Shown here: positions 57,030-64,000 of the stretch, piece after piece | Position numbering within the stretch: the stretch's first letter is position 1 | Layout of the letters: each line of letters begins with the position of its first letter | Origin: Mycobacterium sp. 236(2023) | GTDB taxonomy: Bacteria; Actinomycetota; Actinomycetes; Mycobacteriales; Mycobacteriaceae | Length of the DNA: 64,000 bases | Reading direction: 5' to 3' | Assembly: GCF_029623955.1 (NCBI RefSeq) | Contig: NZ_JARSBP010000009.1 | Location: forward strand, 1-64,000 | Notes under the pieces: model-generated | The model's database searches: none | What the model saw: only the letters and a program-made list of their open reading frames with translations | Told to the model about the DNA's origin: nothing | Program-made: the position numbers and the translations under genes

Positions 57030-58045
57030 GCCAGATCGACACTGCCCGCCTCGCCGACTGGATGGACGGGGCCGGGCTCCCCGGCAAGGGTGAGCCGCTG
57101 GAGGCTCAATTCCTTTCCGGCGGCACACAAAACGTCATCTTCGATCTCAGGCGGGGCGAGCACCGGTGCGTACTGCGGATGCCGCCACCGGGAGCGCCGC
57201 CCGACCGCGACAAGGGCATCCTGCGGGAGTGGCGGATCATCGAGGCCCTCGACGGCACCGACGTCCCCCATACGGCAGCCGTCGGTGTCTGTGACGACGC
57301 CTCGGTCCTCGGCCGTCCGTTCTACCTGATGGGCTTCGTCGACGGCTGGTCGCCGATGGAAACCCACGGTCGGTGGCCGGAGCCGTTCGACAGCGATGCG
57401 TCTACCCGCCCCGGGCTGAGTTATCAACTGGCCGAGGGCATTGCGCTGCTGTCAAAGGTCGACTGGCGCGCGAAAGGACTGCAGGATCTCGGCCGCCCCG
57501 ACGGCTTCCACGACCGCCAGGTCGACCGGTGGATCGGATTTCTCGAGCGCATCAAGAAGCGGGACCTACCCGGACTCGATGCGGCGACCGGCTGGCTGCA
57601 GGCCCACAAACCGCTCGACTTCATCCCCGGCCTCATGCACGGTGACTACCAGTTCGCCAACGTCATGTACAGGCACGGCGCGCCCGCGCAGATGGCCGCG
57701 ATCGTCGACTGGGAGATGGGCACCGTCGGCGACCCCAAACTCGATCTGGGCTGGATGGTGCAGTCGTGGCCAGTCGGCGACGACCTCGGGGACATGACCT
57801 ACGTCGACATGCGCGGTATGCCATCGCGCGACGATGTGGTCGCCCACTACGCCGACGTGTCTGGCCGTCAGGTCGACGATCTGGACTACTACCTGGTGCT
57901 GGCGAAGTGGAAGTTGGCGATCGTCCTTGAACAAGGGTTTCAGCGCGCCGGTGACGACGAGAAGCTGCTCGCGTTCGGTCCCGTGGTGACGAGCCTGATG
58001 GCCTCAGCCGCCGAACTCGCCGGGTCCACGGACTACCGGGGCTAA
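57026..58045 (+). CDS. Aminoglycoside-phosphotransferase-like kinase (ACAD11-type kinase partner)
   Basis: 339 residues. Kinase-like fold: glycine loop SGGTQN (31-36), catalytic loop His205-Gly-Asp207 with Asn212 (HGDYQFAN), metal Asp228 (AIVDWEMG). GTG overlapping the dehydrogenase stop. APH-like proteins next to acyl-CoA dehydrogenases are known (LvaA, ACAD10/11) to phosphorylate the hydroxyl of 4-hydroxyacyl-CoA. A true antibiotic resistance gene is unlikely in this context. Suggests that the pathway yields a gamma-hydroxy acyl-CoA. Confidence 0.9.
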   Translation: MSQIDTARLADWMDGAGLPGKGEPLEAQFLSGGTQNVIFDLRRGEHRCVLRMPPPGAPPDRDKGILREWRIIEALDGTDVPHTAAVGVCDDASVLGRPFYLMGFVDGWSPMETHGRWPEPFDSDASTRPGLSYQLAEGIALLSKVDWRAKGLQDLGRPDGFHDRQVDRWIGFLERIKKRDLPGLDAATGWLQAHKPLDFIPGLMHGDYQFANVMYRHGAPAQMAAIVDWEMGTVGDPKLDLGWMVQSWPVGDDLGDMTYVDMRGMPSRDDVVAHYADVSGRQVDDLDYYLVLAKWKLAIVLEQGFQRAGDDEKLLAFGPVVTSLMASAAELAGSTDYRG

Positions 58046-58047
58046 GC

Positions 58048-59016
58048 GTGGTGCGTGCTGCGGTGTGTCCGGCGTACGGGCCGCCGGATGTCGTGCGGGT
58101 CGAAGAGCAGGCCGTCCCCGCCGCCGGGCCGGGTCAGGTCGGGGTCCGGGTGGCCGCGGCGGCGGTGAACTTTCCCGATGTTCTCCTGGTGGCGGGCACC
58201 TACCAGGTGAGCGTGCCCCCGCCGTTCGTTCCGGGTAGCGAGTTCGCCGGCGTGGTCGACGAGATCGGGCCGGAGACTGTGGGTTTCGCTATCGGCGACC
58301 GAGTGACCGGGACAGGCATGGTCGGGGCGTTCGCCGAACGCGTCGTCGTCGACGCGGCCACGCTGGCACCCATTCCGGACGGCGTCGACGCGCGAGCAGC
58401 TGCCGCGTCCGGCGTCGCGCACCGCACGGCCTATCACACGTTGCGCTCGGTAGCCAGGGTCAGCGCGGGCGACGAACTCATCGTGCTCGGCGCCGGCGGC
58501 GGCGTCGGCCTCGCCGCCGTGCAACTCGGCGTCGCTCTGGGCGCGGACGTCACCGCGGTCGCCTCGTCTGCCGAGAAGCTCAGCGTGGCAGGCAAATACG
58601 GTGCGGCGCGGCTGGTCAATCACAAGGCGGGCGATCTCCGATCCGCGCTGCGCGAGACACTGCCTGACGGCGCCGACGCGGTGATCGACCCGGTGGGCGG
58701 CGACGTCAGCGAGCCGGCGTTGCGGTCACTTCGCAGGGGCGGGTGCTTCGTGACCGTCGGCTATGCATCAGGGGTCATCCCCCGGATCCCCTTGAACCTC
58801 ATTCTGATCAAGGGGATCGCGGTGCTCGGATTCCAGTTCCAGGACATCGCGCCCGACGAATTCACCCGCAACGAAGGCGAACTCCGCAATCTGCTCGCCT
58901 CCGGGCGCGTCACACCGCACATCGGAGCGACCTATTCGCTCGACGAGACCGCGGCGGCGCTGCGGCACGTGGGCGAAGGCCGCGCGATCGGCAAGGTCCT
59001 GATCGACCTGAGCTGA
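58048..59016 (+). CDS. Zinc-independent MDR (quinone oxidoreductase/enoyl reductase-like)
   Basis: 322 residues, GTG start two bases after the kinase stop (another GTG follows immediately). Medium-chain reductase fold: AAAVNFPDVLLVAGTY near 37-52, GAGGGVGLAAVQL around 149-161, no zinc-ligand cysteines. Typical of NADPH:quinone oxidoreductase and of enoyl-CoA reductases. Within the TetR-controlled operon it may reduce an enoyl-CoA or enone made by the ACAD11-like pair. Its stop lies six bases before a convergent gene. Confidence 0.92.
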   Translation: MVRAAVCPAYGPPDVVRVEEQAVPAAGPGQVGVRVAAAAVNFPDVLLVAGTYQVSVPPPFVPGSEFAGVVDEIGPETVGFAIGDRVTGTGMVGAFAERVVVDAATLAPIPDGVDARAAAASGVAHRTAYHTLRSVARVSAGDELIVLGAGGGVGLAAVQLGVALGADVTAVASSAEKLSVAGKYGAARLVNHKAGDLRSALRETLPDGADAVIDPVGGDVSEPALRSLRRGGCFVTVGYASGVIPRIPLNLILIKGIAVLGFQFQDIAPDEFTRNEGELRNLLASGRVTPHIGATYSLDETAAALRHVGEGRAIGKVLIDLS

Positions 59017-59022
59017 GCCGTG

Positions 59023-59526
59023 TCAGCTGGCCGGGATCAGATCGGCGGCCACCGAGGCCATCATGCCGCAGCAGAACACTTCGGTCGGGCTGATGGCGTG
59101 GTCGACGGCCCCCTGAGCGGCGGCGAGGGCCTGCGCTTTGAAGGCCCGCGCCGCTGCGCTGAGGCGGTGCTCGACGGAGTCGACGCTCTTGTCCAGCTCA
59201 GCGGGCAGCGATGCACCCCACAGGGTTACCTCGGTCGCGCCTTGATCGAGAGCGCCGAGCACGCCCCGGCGAACCCGGTCGTCGCGGCCGAACAGGTCGG
59301 CGGCGACAGCCACGGTCTGGGGATGCGGACGCTCGTCCCAGGAGTCGAGCACCGATTCGAGGTCGAGGGTGTCGGCACCGAGGATCTGCAGCGGACGGAC
59401 ATCTTCGTCACTGCCGACGAGCACGGTGACGTCCCAGCCCGCCATGACCCGGTCATAGATCCAGCCGCCGGCGAATCGCACCGCGTCGAGCACGGTCGGA
59501 GACACGACGTCGAGGCGGTACCTCAT
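59023..59526 (-). CDS. Conserved hypothetical protein next to TetR
   Basis: 167 residues, ATG overlapping the TetR stop (ATGA). Not recognised with certainty. The start (MRYRLDVVSPTVLDAVRFAGGWIYDRVMAGWDVTVLVG) and DLFGRDDRVRRGVL suggest an alpha/beta fold with a helical C-terminal half containing a CCGMMAS motif near residue 155. No membrane segment. Co-transcribed with the TetR gene, so possibly regulatory or a sensor accessory. Confidence 0.75.
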   Translation of the reverse strand: MRYRLDVVSPTVLDAVRFAGGWIYDRVMAGWDVTVLVGSDEDVRPLQILGADTLDLESVLDSWDERPHPQTVAVAADLFGRDDRVRRGVLGALDQGATEVTLWGASLPAELDKSVDSVEHRLSAAARAFKAQALAAAQGAVDHAISPTEVFCCGMMASVAADLIPAS

Positions 59527-60164
59527 GTCGGGTTGGACGGTGTTGCCAGATCGCGGGCCAGCGACTGCGCGTATTCCTTGAATGCTTCGGTCAGCGGGAT
59601 TGAGGGATCGAGCAACCATAGTGTCTCCATTCCGTTGATGAAGGCGAGAATCTCCGTGGCCTTGGTGGCCGCGTCGAAGTCGGTGCGGTACAGACCTTTT
59701 GCCTGTCCGCGGGTGATGTTGTCCTTGAGGATGTCTGCGGCATCGCGGTAGCGCTTCTGCAGTCGATCGTGCAGGGGTGCATCGGGCGAGATGTTCTCCA
59801 CCAGCAGGACGATGAACGTTCCGACCAACTCGGGCGATCGCTGGAATCGTTCGGGCACCCGGGCGAGCTCGGTGACCAGGTCCCCCGACCGGTCTGCATG
59901 CATGTCGTCGTCGAGGTCGCGCGCATCCACGACGGCGTTGAGGAGCTGCTCTTTGGACTCGAAATGGTGGAGCAGTCCCGCGGGCGTCACGCCGGCCTCC
60001 TTGGCGATCTGCGCCAGTGACGTGTTCCGCCAACCATTGCGCGCCAGAAGTCGCTCGGCCACGGCCAGGATCCGCTGTCTGCGGTCCTCACCTTTGGCGA
60101 ACAACGTCGCGTACGGCCGTCTGGACGATCCCAGATCGGACCCGGTGGATTCGGGGGCTGACAC
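59523..60164 (-). CDS. TetR-family transcriptional regulator
   Basis: 213 residues. Helix-turn-helix around 28-75 (ILAVAERLLARNGWRNTSLAQIAKEAGVTPAGLLHHFESKEQLL, partly: NTSLAQIAKEAGVTPAGLLHHF). Not closely related to the pair at 43837/46437. A 10-bp inverted repeat upstream (60185-60216) is a probable autoregulatory operator and may also act on the divergent PhyH gene. Confidence 0.92.
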   Translation of the reverse strand: MSAPESTGSDLGSSRRPYATLFAKGEDRRQRILAVAERLLARNGWRNTSLAQIAKEAGVTPAGLLHHFESKEQLLNAVVDARDLDDDMHADRSGDLVTELARVPERFQRSPELVGTFIVLLVENISPDAPLHDRLQKRYRDAADILKDNITRGQAKGLYRTDFDAATKATEILAFINGMETLWLLDPSIPLTEAFKEYAQSLARDLATPSNPT

Positions 60165-60184
60165 TCGACTCCTCAGGGCTTACT

Positions 60185-60216
60185 AACCAACCTAGTGAAC
60201 ACACAGTAGGTAGGTT
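60185..60216. promoter_or_regulatory. Inverted repeat between TetR and PhyH genes
   Basis: AACCAACCTA (60185-60194) is mirrored by TAGGTAGGTT (60207-60216) with one mismatch in ten and 12 bases between the arms. It lies 21 bases upstream of the TetR start. The 232-base divergent gap to the PhyH gene (60165-60396) shows no other clear element. Confidence 0.6.
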
Positions 60217-60396
60217 TGATCGCTGTGACAAGGGTCTCACTGAACAAATTTCGGTCAAAGTGTCACGCGGCCGCCTGACCAGCACAGAGGCCGCATCGAC
60301 GAGGTGGTCTATACCGTAACTCGGCCGTGACGCCGTTTTACCTGGTCAATACATGTAGGTCGCGATACTTGGATGCCCCGACCTGGAGAGACGCTG

Positions 60397-61284
60397 ATGC
60401 CCGAGCTGAACCACGTGCCCGCCGACACCACGCCCGAGGAGATCTCCGACCGCCTGCGCCGCGACGGTTACGTCATCGTCGACAATCTGGTGCCGACGGA
60501 ACTGATGGACGCCATCGACGACGAGCTGGCGCCGTACTTCGCCGCCACACCGCTGGGATACAACGCGATGATCGGCACCAAGACCCGCCGCACCGGAGCG
60601 CTCGTCGCGCGTTCCGCCTCCTGCCGAACATTGATCCAGAACCCGACCATGATGGGCGTGTGCCGGGACTTCCTCGGCCACGCGTCGGCGTTCCAGCTGA
60701 TGCTGACGCAGGTCATCTCGATCGAGCCGGGAGAATCGGCACAGTCGTTGCACCGCGACCAGAACGCGTTCGATTTCTATCCGTTCCCCGACGACTACCA
60801 CGTGCAGTGCAACACCCTGTGGGCGCTGTCGGACTACACGGCCGAGATGGGGGCGACCCGTGTGGTGCCGGGCAGCCAGTTCGGCGACAAGAAGCCCACC
60901 GACTACGACGAATCACAATGCCTCCAGGCCGAGATGACCCGCGGTTCGGTGCTGATCTATTCCGGCAAGATCGTGCACAGCGGCGCGGCCAACCGGTCCG
61001 ACAAGGTGCGCCGCGCCATCAACGTCAACTACTGCGTGGGCTGGGTGCGGCAGGAGGAGAACCAGTTCCTGTCGGTACCACCCGAAGTCGCACGCACGCT
61101 CGACGACGATCTGCTCAAACTGATCGGCTATCAGGAGGGCGCGTGGGCGATGGGCTACTTCCGAGATTTCGAAGATCCGCTGCGCGCCGTCCGCGGCGAG
61201 ACGATCGGTTACGGCTTCGACGGCAGCAGGCTCACCGGCAACGCCGGCGCGGCGTTCGAGGACCAGCTCGCCAACAGCGAGTAA
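60397..61284 (+). CDS. Phytanoyl-CoA-dioxygenase (PhyH)-family Fe(II)/2-oxoglutarate enzyme
   Basis: 295 residues from ATG 60397 (GGAGAG six bases upstream; an ATG at 60373 lacks one). Iron ligands His119-x-Asp121 (LHRDQNAF) and His194 (KIVHSGAAN); an Arg around 209 for 2-oxoglutarate. PhyH enzymes hydroxylate next to a carboxyl/CoA group of branched or polycyclic lipids, opening the way for alpha-oxidation where a branch blocks beta-oxidation. This suits a terpenoid or sterol-side-chain substrate. Convergent with the beta-oxidation operon. Confidence 0.93.
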   Translation: MPELNHVPADTTPEEISDRLRRDGYVIVDNLVPTELMDAIDDELAPYFAATPLGYNAMIGTKTRRTGALVARSASCRTLIQNPTMMGVCRDFLGHASAFQLMLTQVISIEPGESAQSLHRDQNAFDFYPFPDDYHVQCNTLWALSDYTAEMGATRVVPGSQFGDKKPTDYDESQCLQAEMTRGSVLIYSGKIVHSGAANRSDKVRRAINVNYCVGWVRQEENQFLSVPPEVARTLDDDLLKLIGYQEGAWAMGYFRDFEDPLRAVRGETIGYGFDGSRLTGNAGAAFEDQLANSE

Positions 61285-61289
61285 ACCCC

Positions 61290-62438
61290 CTACAGGCCAA
61301 GCGACTTGGCGATCATCACCTTCATGACCTCGCTCGTGCCCGCGTAGATGCGCGCCACCCGGGCATCGGTGTACAGCCGGGCGATGGGGTATTCCATCAT
61401 GTAGCCGTAGCCGCCGAACAGCTGCAGGCAGCGGTCGACGACCCGCTGCTGCATCTCCGTGCAGAAGAGCTTCGTCCTGGCCGCATCGGCGCCGGACAGC
61501 TCGCCCTCGACATGCAGTGAGACCGCGCGGTCGAGCATCGCCTGCGCCGCCTCCACCTCGGTCGAGCACGCGGCCAGCTCGAACTTCGTGTTCTGGAATG
61601 ACGCCACCGGAGTGCCGAATGCCTTGCGGTTGCGGGTGTAGTCGATCGCAGCGGCGATTGCCGAGCGCGCCTGAGCCACCGAGCCCACCGCGACCGTCAG
61701 CCGCTCCTGCGCCAAGTTGTGTCCGAGATAGCCGAACGCCTCGTCGACCTCGCCGAGCACGTTGGCCGCGGGAACACGGACATCGACGAACGAGAGCTCC
61801 GCGGTGTCCTGCACCTTGCAGCCCATCTTCTCCAGCTCACGGCCGCGGGTGAAGCCCTCCATCCCGTCCTCGACGACGAGCAGCGTCAGACCCTTGCGCC
61901 GGTTGTCCGGGTCGGTGGACGTGCGTGTGACGACGATGACGAGGTCGGCCTGCATGCCGCCGGTGATGAAAGTCTTTGCGCCGTTGACTATGTAGTCGTC
62001 GCCGTCGCGGACGGCCGTCGTGCGCATCCCGGCGAGATCGGATCCCGTACCGGGTTCGGTCATCGCGATGGCGGTGAGCAGCTTGCCCGATGCGAGCCCG
62101 GGGAACCAGCGGTCGCGCTGTTCGGCGTTCGCATAGTGCAGGAAGTACGGCAGGATCACCTCGAGTTGCGTGCGCACCGTCGACAGCGTGACGAGCGCGC
62201 GGGCAGCCTCCTCCTGCAGCACGACGTTGTACCGGTAGTCGGGTTGGCCGCCGCCGCCGTATTCCTCGGGGATCGCGACTCCGAGGATTCCCAGGCCGCC
62301 CATCTGCTCGAAGACGCCGCGCGGCATCCTGCCACCCTTCTCCCACTCGGGATAGTGGGGCACGACCTCCTTCTCGACGAAGTCGCGGGCGAGTTCCCGG
62401 AATGCCTCGTGGTCCTCGGTGAAAAGATCTCTGCGCAC
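61290..62438 (-). CDS. Acyl-CoA dehydrogenase
   Basis: 382 residues from a GTG (62436-62438) with GGGGA upstream. Full-length single-chain type: AIAMTEPGTGSDLAG (about 124-138), KTFITGGMQADLVIV (about 158-172), C-terminal QLFGGYGYMMEYPIARLYTDARV and IYAGTSEVMKVMIAKSL (partly quoted), where the Glu of TSE is the usual base position. Resembles the isovaleryl/short-medium-chain group. Together with the thiolase (eight bases upstream) and the enoyl-CoA hydratase it forms a beta-oxidation operon. Confidence 0.94.
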   Translation of the reverse strand: MRRDLFTEDHEAFRELARDFVEKEVVPHYPEWEKGGRMPRGVFEQMGGLGILGVAIPEEYGGGGQPDYRYNVVLQEEAARALVTLSTVRTQLEVILPYFLHYANAEQRDRWFPGLASGKLLTAIAMTEPGTGSDLAGMRTTAVRDGDDYIVNGAKTFITGGMQADLVIVVTRTSTDPDNRRKGLTLLVVEDGMEGFTRGRELEKMGCKVQDTAELSFVDVRVPAANVLGEVDEAFGYLGHNLAQERLTVAVGSVAQARSAIAAAIDYTRNRKAFGTPVASFQNTKFELAACSTEVEAAQAMLDRAVSLHVEGELSGADAARTKLFCTEMQQRVVDRCLQLFGGYGYMMEYPIARLYTDARVARIYAGTSEVMKVMIAKSLGL

Positions 62439-62446
62439 GCTGTCCC

Positions 62447-63592
62447 CTACTTCACGAGTTCGACGAGAGTGGCATTGGCGGTGCCGCCGCCCTCGCACAT
62501 GGTCTGCAGCCCGTAGCGAATCCCGTTGTCCCGCATGTGGTGGATCATCCGCGTCATGAGAACTGCACCGGATGCGCCCAGCGGGTGGCCGAGGGCGATG
62601 GCTCCACCGAGCGGGTTGAGCTTGGTTTCGTCGGCGCCGGTGTCGGCGAGCCACGCCAGCGGAACCGGCGCGAACGCCTCGTTCACCTCGTAGACGCCGA
62701 CCTCGTCGAGCGTCACGCCTGCCTTGTGCAGCACCTTCTCGGTGGCCGGAATCGGGCCCGTCAGCATCAGTTTCGGATCGGCGCCGGTGACCGCACCTGC
62801 CCGGTAGCGCACCAGCGGGGTGAGCCCGAGGTTGACGGCGTTCTCGGCGGTCATCACGAGCAGCGCCGCCGCGCCGTCGGAGATCTGCGACGAGTTACCC
62901 GCGTGGATCACACCGTCGTCGGTGAACGCCGGCTTGAGTCCGGCGAGCTTCTCGACGGTCGTGCCACGCCGGATGCCTTCGTCGTCGGAAACCACACCGC
63001 CATCAGTGAAGACGGGCACGATCTGGTCTTTGAAAGCGCCGGCGTCCTGGGCGGCCGCCGCCCGCTCATGCGACTGCGCGGAGTACTCGTCGACGCGCGT
63101 GCGAGAGAAGCCCCACTGCTGGGCGATCATCTCCGCGGAAATGCCCTGATTGAACGAGAAATCGTCATAGCGGGCAAGCACTTTCGGGCCGTACGGCATT
63201 CCGGTGGCGCGGGCGGAGCCGAGCGGGACCCGGCTCATCACCTCGACGCCGCCGGCCACGACCACGTCCTGCTGGCCCGACATCACGGCCTGCACGGCGA
63301 AGTCGAGCGCCTGCTGGCTCGATCCGCACGCACGGTTCACCGTCGTTCCCGGAATGTGCTCGGGCCAGCCGGCGGCCAGGACCGAGTACCGACCGATGTT
63401 GCTCGACTGGTCCCCCACCTGGGACACGCAGCCCCACACCACGTCGTCGATGATGTCGGGATCCACGCCGGTACGATCGGCGAGCTCGTTGAGCACCAGC
63501 GCGGACAGGTCAGCCGCGTGCTGGTCGGATAATCCCCCGTTGCGCTTGCCGACAGGCGTCCGTACCGCCCCGACGATGACGGTTTCTCGCAT
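62447..63592 (-). CDS. Acetyl-CoA acyltransferase (thiolase)
   Basis: 381 residues, ATG at 63590-63592. A complete catalytic set: Cys89 (NRACGSS), His336 (GHPLGASG), Cys366 (TMCEGGG), and NEAF at 304-307. A degradative FadA-type thiolase that splits 3-ketoacyl-CoA. Length and motifs resemble steroid thiolases such as FadA5 as well as fatty-acid thiolases. Co-transcribed with enoyl-CoA hydratase and acyl-CoA dehydrogenase. A 3-hydroxyacyl-CoA dehydrogenase is not adjacent; an SDR would have to fill in. Confidence 0.95.
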   Translation of the reverse strand: MRETVIVGAVRTPVGKRNGGLSDQHAADLSALVLNELADRTGVDPDIIDDVVWGCVSQVGDQSSNIGRYSVLAAGWPEHIPGTTVNRACGSSQQALDFAVQAVMSGQQDVVVAGGVEVMSRVPLGSARATGMPYGPKVLARYDDFSFNQGISAEMIAQQWGFSRTRVDEYSAQSHERAAAAQDAGAFKDQIVPVFTDGGVVSDDEGIRRGTTVEKLAGLKPAFTDDGVIHAGNSSQISDGAAALLVMTAENAVNLGLTPLVRYRAGAVTGADPKLMLTGPIPATEKVLHKAGVTLDEVGVYEVNEAFAPVPLAWLADTGADETKLNPLGGAIALGHPLGASGAVLMTRMIHHMRDNGIRYGLQTMCEGGGTANATLVELVK

Positions 63593-63597
63593 GACCT

Positions 63598-64000
63598 CTA
63601 CTCCTTGTCCGCGTCGTACAACGACCACGACCCGGCGAATTCCGGGTCTCTCTTGGCGGCGAACGCCGCATAAGCCTCACCGGAATCCGCTGTCGCGAAG
63701 TTGCCCGGTTGTGCGCGAGCCTCATTGGCCAGCGCCTCACGCAGCGTCGCGTTGGCGCCGTCGTTGAGAAGCGCCTTGCTCTGCGCGAGCGCGAACGGCG
63801 GCCCGGCCGCCAGCCGGCCGGCGAGATCGTCGACAAAAGCGTCGATCTCGTCGCCGGGCTTCACCCATGTGACCAGGCCGAGTGCGTGCGCCTCCGCGGC
63901 GCCGACCATATCAGCCAGCAGCACGAGGCGTTTGGCCTGTTGAAGGCCGACGATCTTCGGCAGCAGCCAGGAGCCGCCGAGGTCCACGGACAGCCCGCGC
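63598..64000 (-). CDS. Enoyl-CoA hydratase/isomerase (partial, C-terminal part)
   Basis: The reading frame continues beyond the right edge; 133 C-terminal residues are visible. RGLSVDLGGSWLLPKIVG at the edge, then ADMVGAAEAHALGLV, and the closing AKRDPEFAGS, are classical crotonase features. The segment DLGGSWLLP follows the second catalytic-Glu region. Ends five bases before the thiolase ATG, so it precedes the thiolase and acyl-CoA dehydrogenase in one transcript. Confidence 0.93.
   Translation of the reverse strand, partial: RGLSVDLGGSWLLPKIVGLQQAKRLVLLADMVGAAEAHALGLVTWVKPGDEIDAFVDDLAGRLAAGPPFALAQSKALLNDGANATLREALANEARAQPGNFATADSGEAYAAFAAKRDPEFAGSWSLYDADKE

Noticed and set aside
57026..58045. 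Aminoglycoside resistance gene
   Set aside because: The phosphotransferase fold is coupled to an acyl-CoA dehydrogenase as in ACAD10/11 and LvaA systems, which explains it better.
1..64000. Mobile elements, attachment sites, CRISPR, tRNA or rRNA genes
   Set aside because: No transposase, integrase, direct-repeat array or RNA gene pattern was seen on either strand.

Overview
The window reads as chromosomal DNA of a high-GC mycobacterium, most likely a fast-growing Mycolicibacterium-type species. Supporting signs are a YrbE (Mce-system) permease, two SDRs of the mycofactocin-coupled type, F420/luciferase-like oxidoreductases, single-cluster P450 ferredoxins, many GTG/TTG starts and dense ATGA/GTGA gene overlaps. 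No tRNA, rRNA, insertion sequence, phage gene or CRISPR array was seen, and no gap between genes reaches 300 bases.

Nearly everything looks catabolic and aimed at a hydrophobic, probably polycyclic (steroid- or terpenoid-like) substrate. Left part (1-9.1 kb): the start of a yrbE gene, a thiolase-like/OB-fold pair, a CoA-transferase and an aldehyde dehydrogenase on the minus strand. These diverge from two SDRs, a ferredoxin and a P450. 9.7-26.4 kb: a minus-strand operon (DUF1214-like protein, TIM-barrel protein, sulfotransferase, LLM oxidoreductase, a pair of acyl-CoA dehydrogenases) diverges from a plus-strand operon. The latter has two ACMSD-like amidohydrolases, a Rieske ferredoxin, hydrolases, a NuoF-like flavoprotein with its ferredoxin, an OB-fold/thiolase fusion (candidate retro-aldolase) and two 3-hydroxyisobutyrate-dehydrogenase-like proteins. 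26.5-31.8 kb: a P450-ferredoxin-P450 operon and a convergent ferredoxin-P450 pair.

31.8-46.3 kb is a Rieske oxygenase region. It has three terminal oxygenases, one KshB-like reductase, two copies of an undescribed ~110-residue protein each next to an oxygenase, two NTF2-fold proteins, two AhpD-like proteins, a TauD-type dioxygenase and MarR/TetR regulators. 47.1-51.7 kb holds the most unusual module: an AveC-like membrane protein, a CbbQ/NorQ-type AAA+ ATPase, a CbbO/NorD-type VWA protein and a membrane protein resembling the emopamil-binding protein (sterol isomerase) fold. There is no Rubisco or nitric oxide reductase nearby. 51.7-64 kb: an epimerase/reductase, an LLM enzyme, a VOC protein, a split ACAD11-like pair (acyl-CoA dehydrogenase plus aminoglycoside-phosphotransferase-like kinase), a quinone-oxidoreductase-like MDR, a PhyH dioxygenase and a beta-oxidation set (acyl-CoA dehydrogenase, thiolase, enoyl-CoA hydratase cut by the window edge).

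Three intergenic motifs tie the operons together. (1) A 15-bp GAGAAY-N3-RTTCTC palindrome occurs at five promoter positions (5.6, 5.8, 16.2, 16.35 and 31.8 kb). (2) Paired 14-bp ATACN-N4-NGTAT sites, always 19 bp apart, occur at three promoters around the two paralogous TetR genes (43.75, 46.33 and 47.07 kb). (3) A CAAGTA(C/G)TTGATA element precedes the KshB-like reductase, an aldehyde dehydrogenase and the EBP-like gene. This suggests at least three regulators dividing one large catabolic locus. The substrate and the order of steps are not determined by the sequence.
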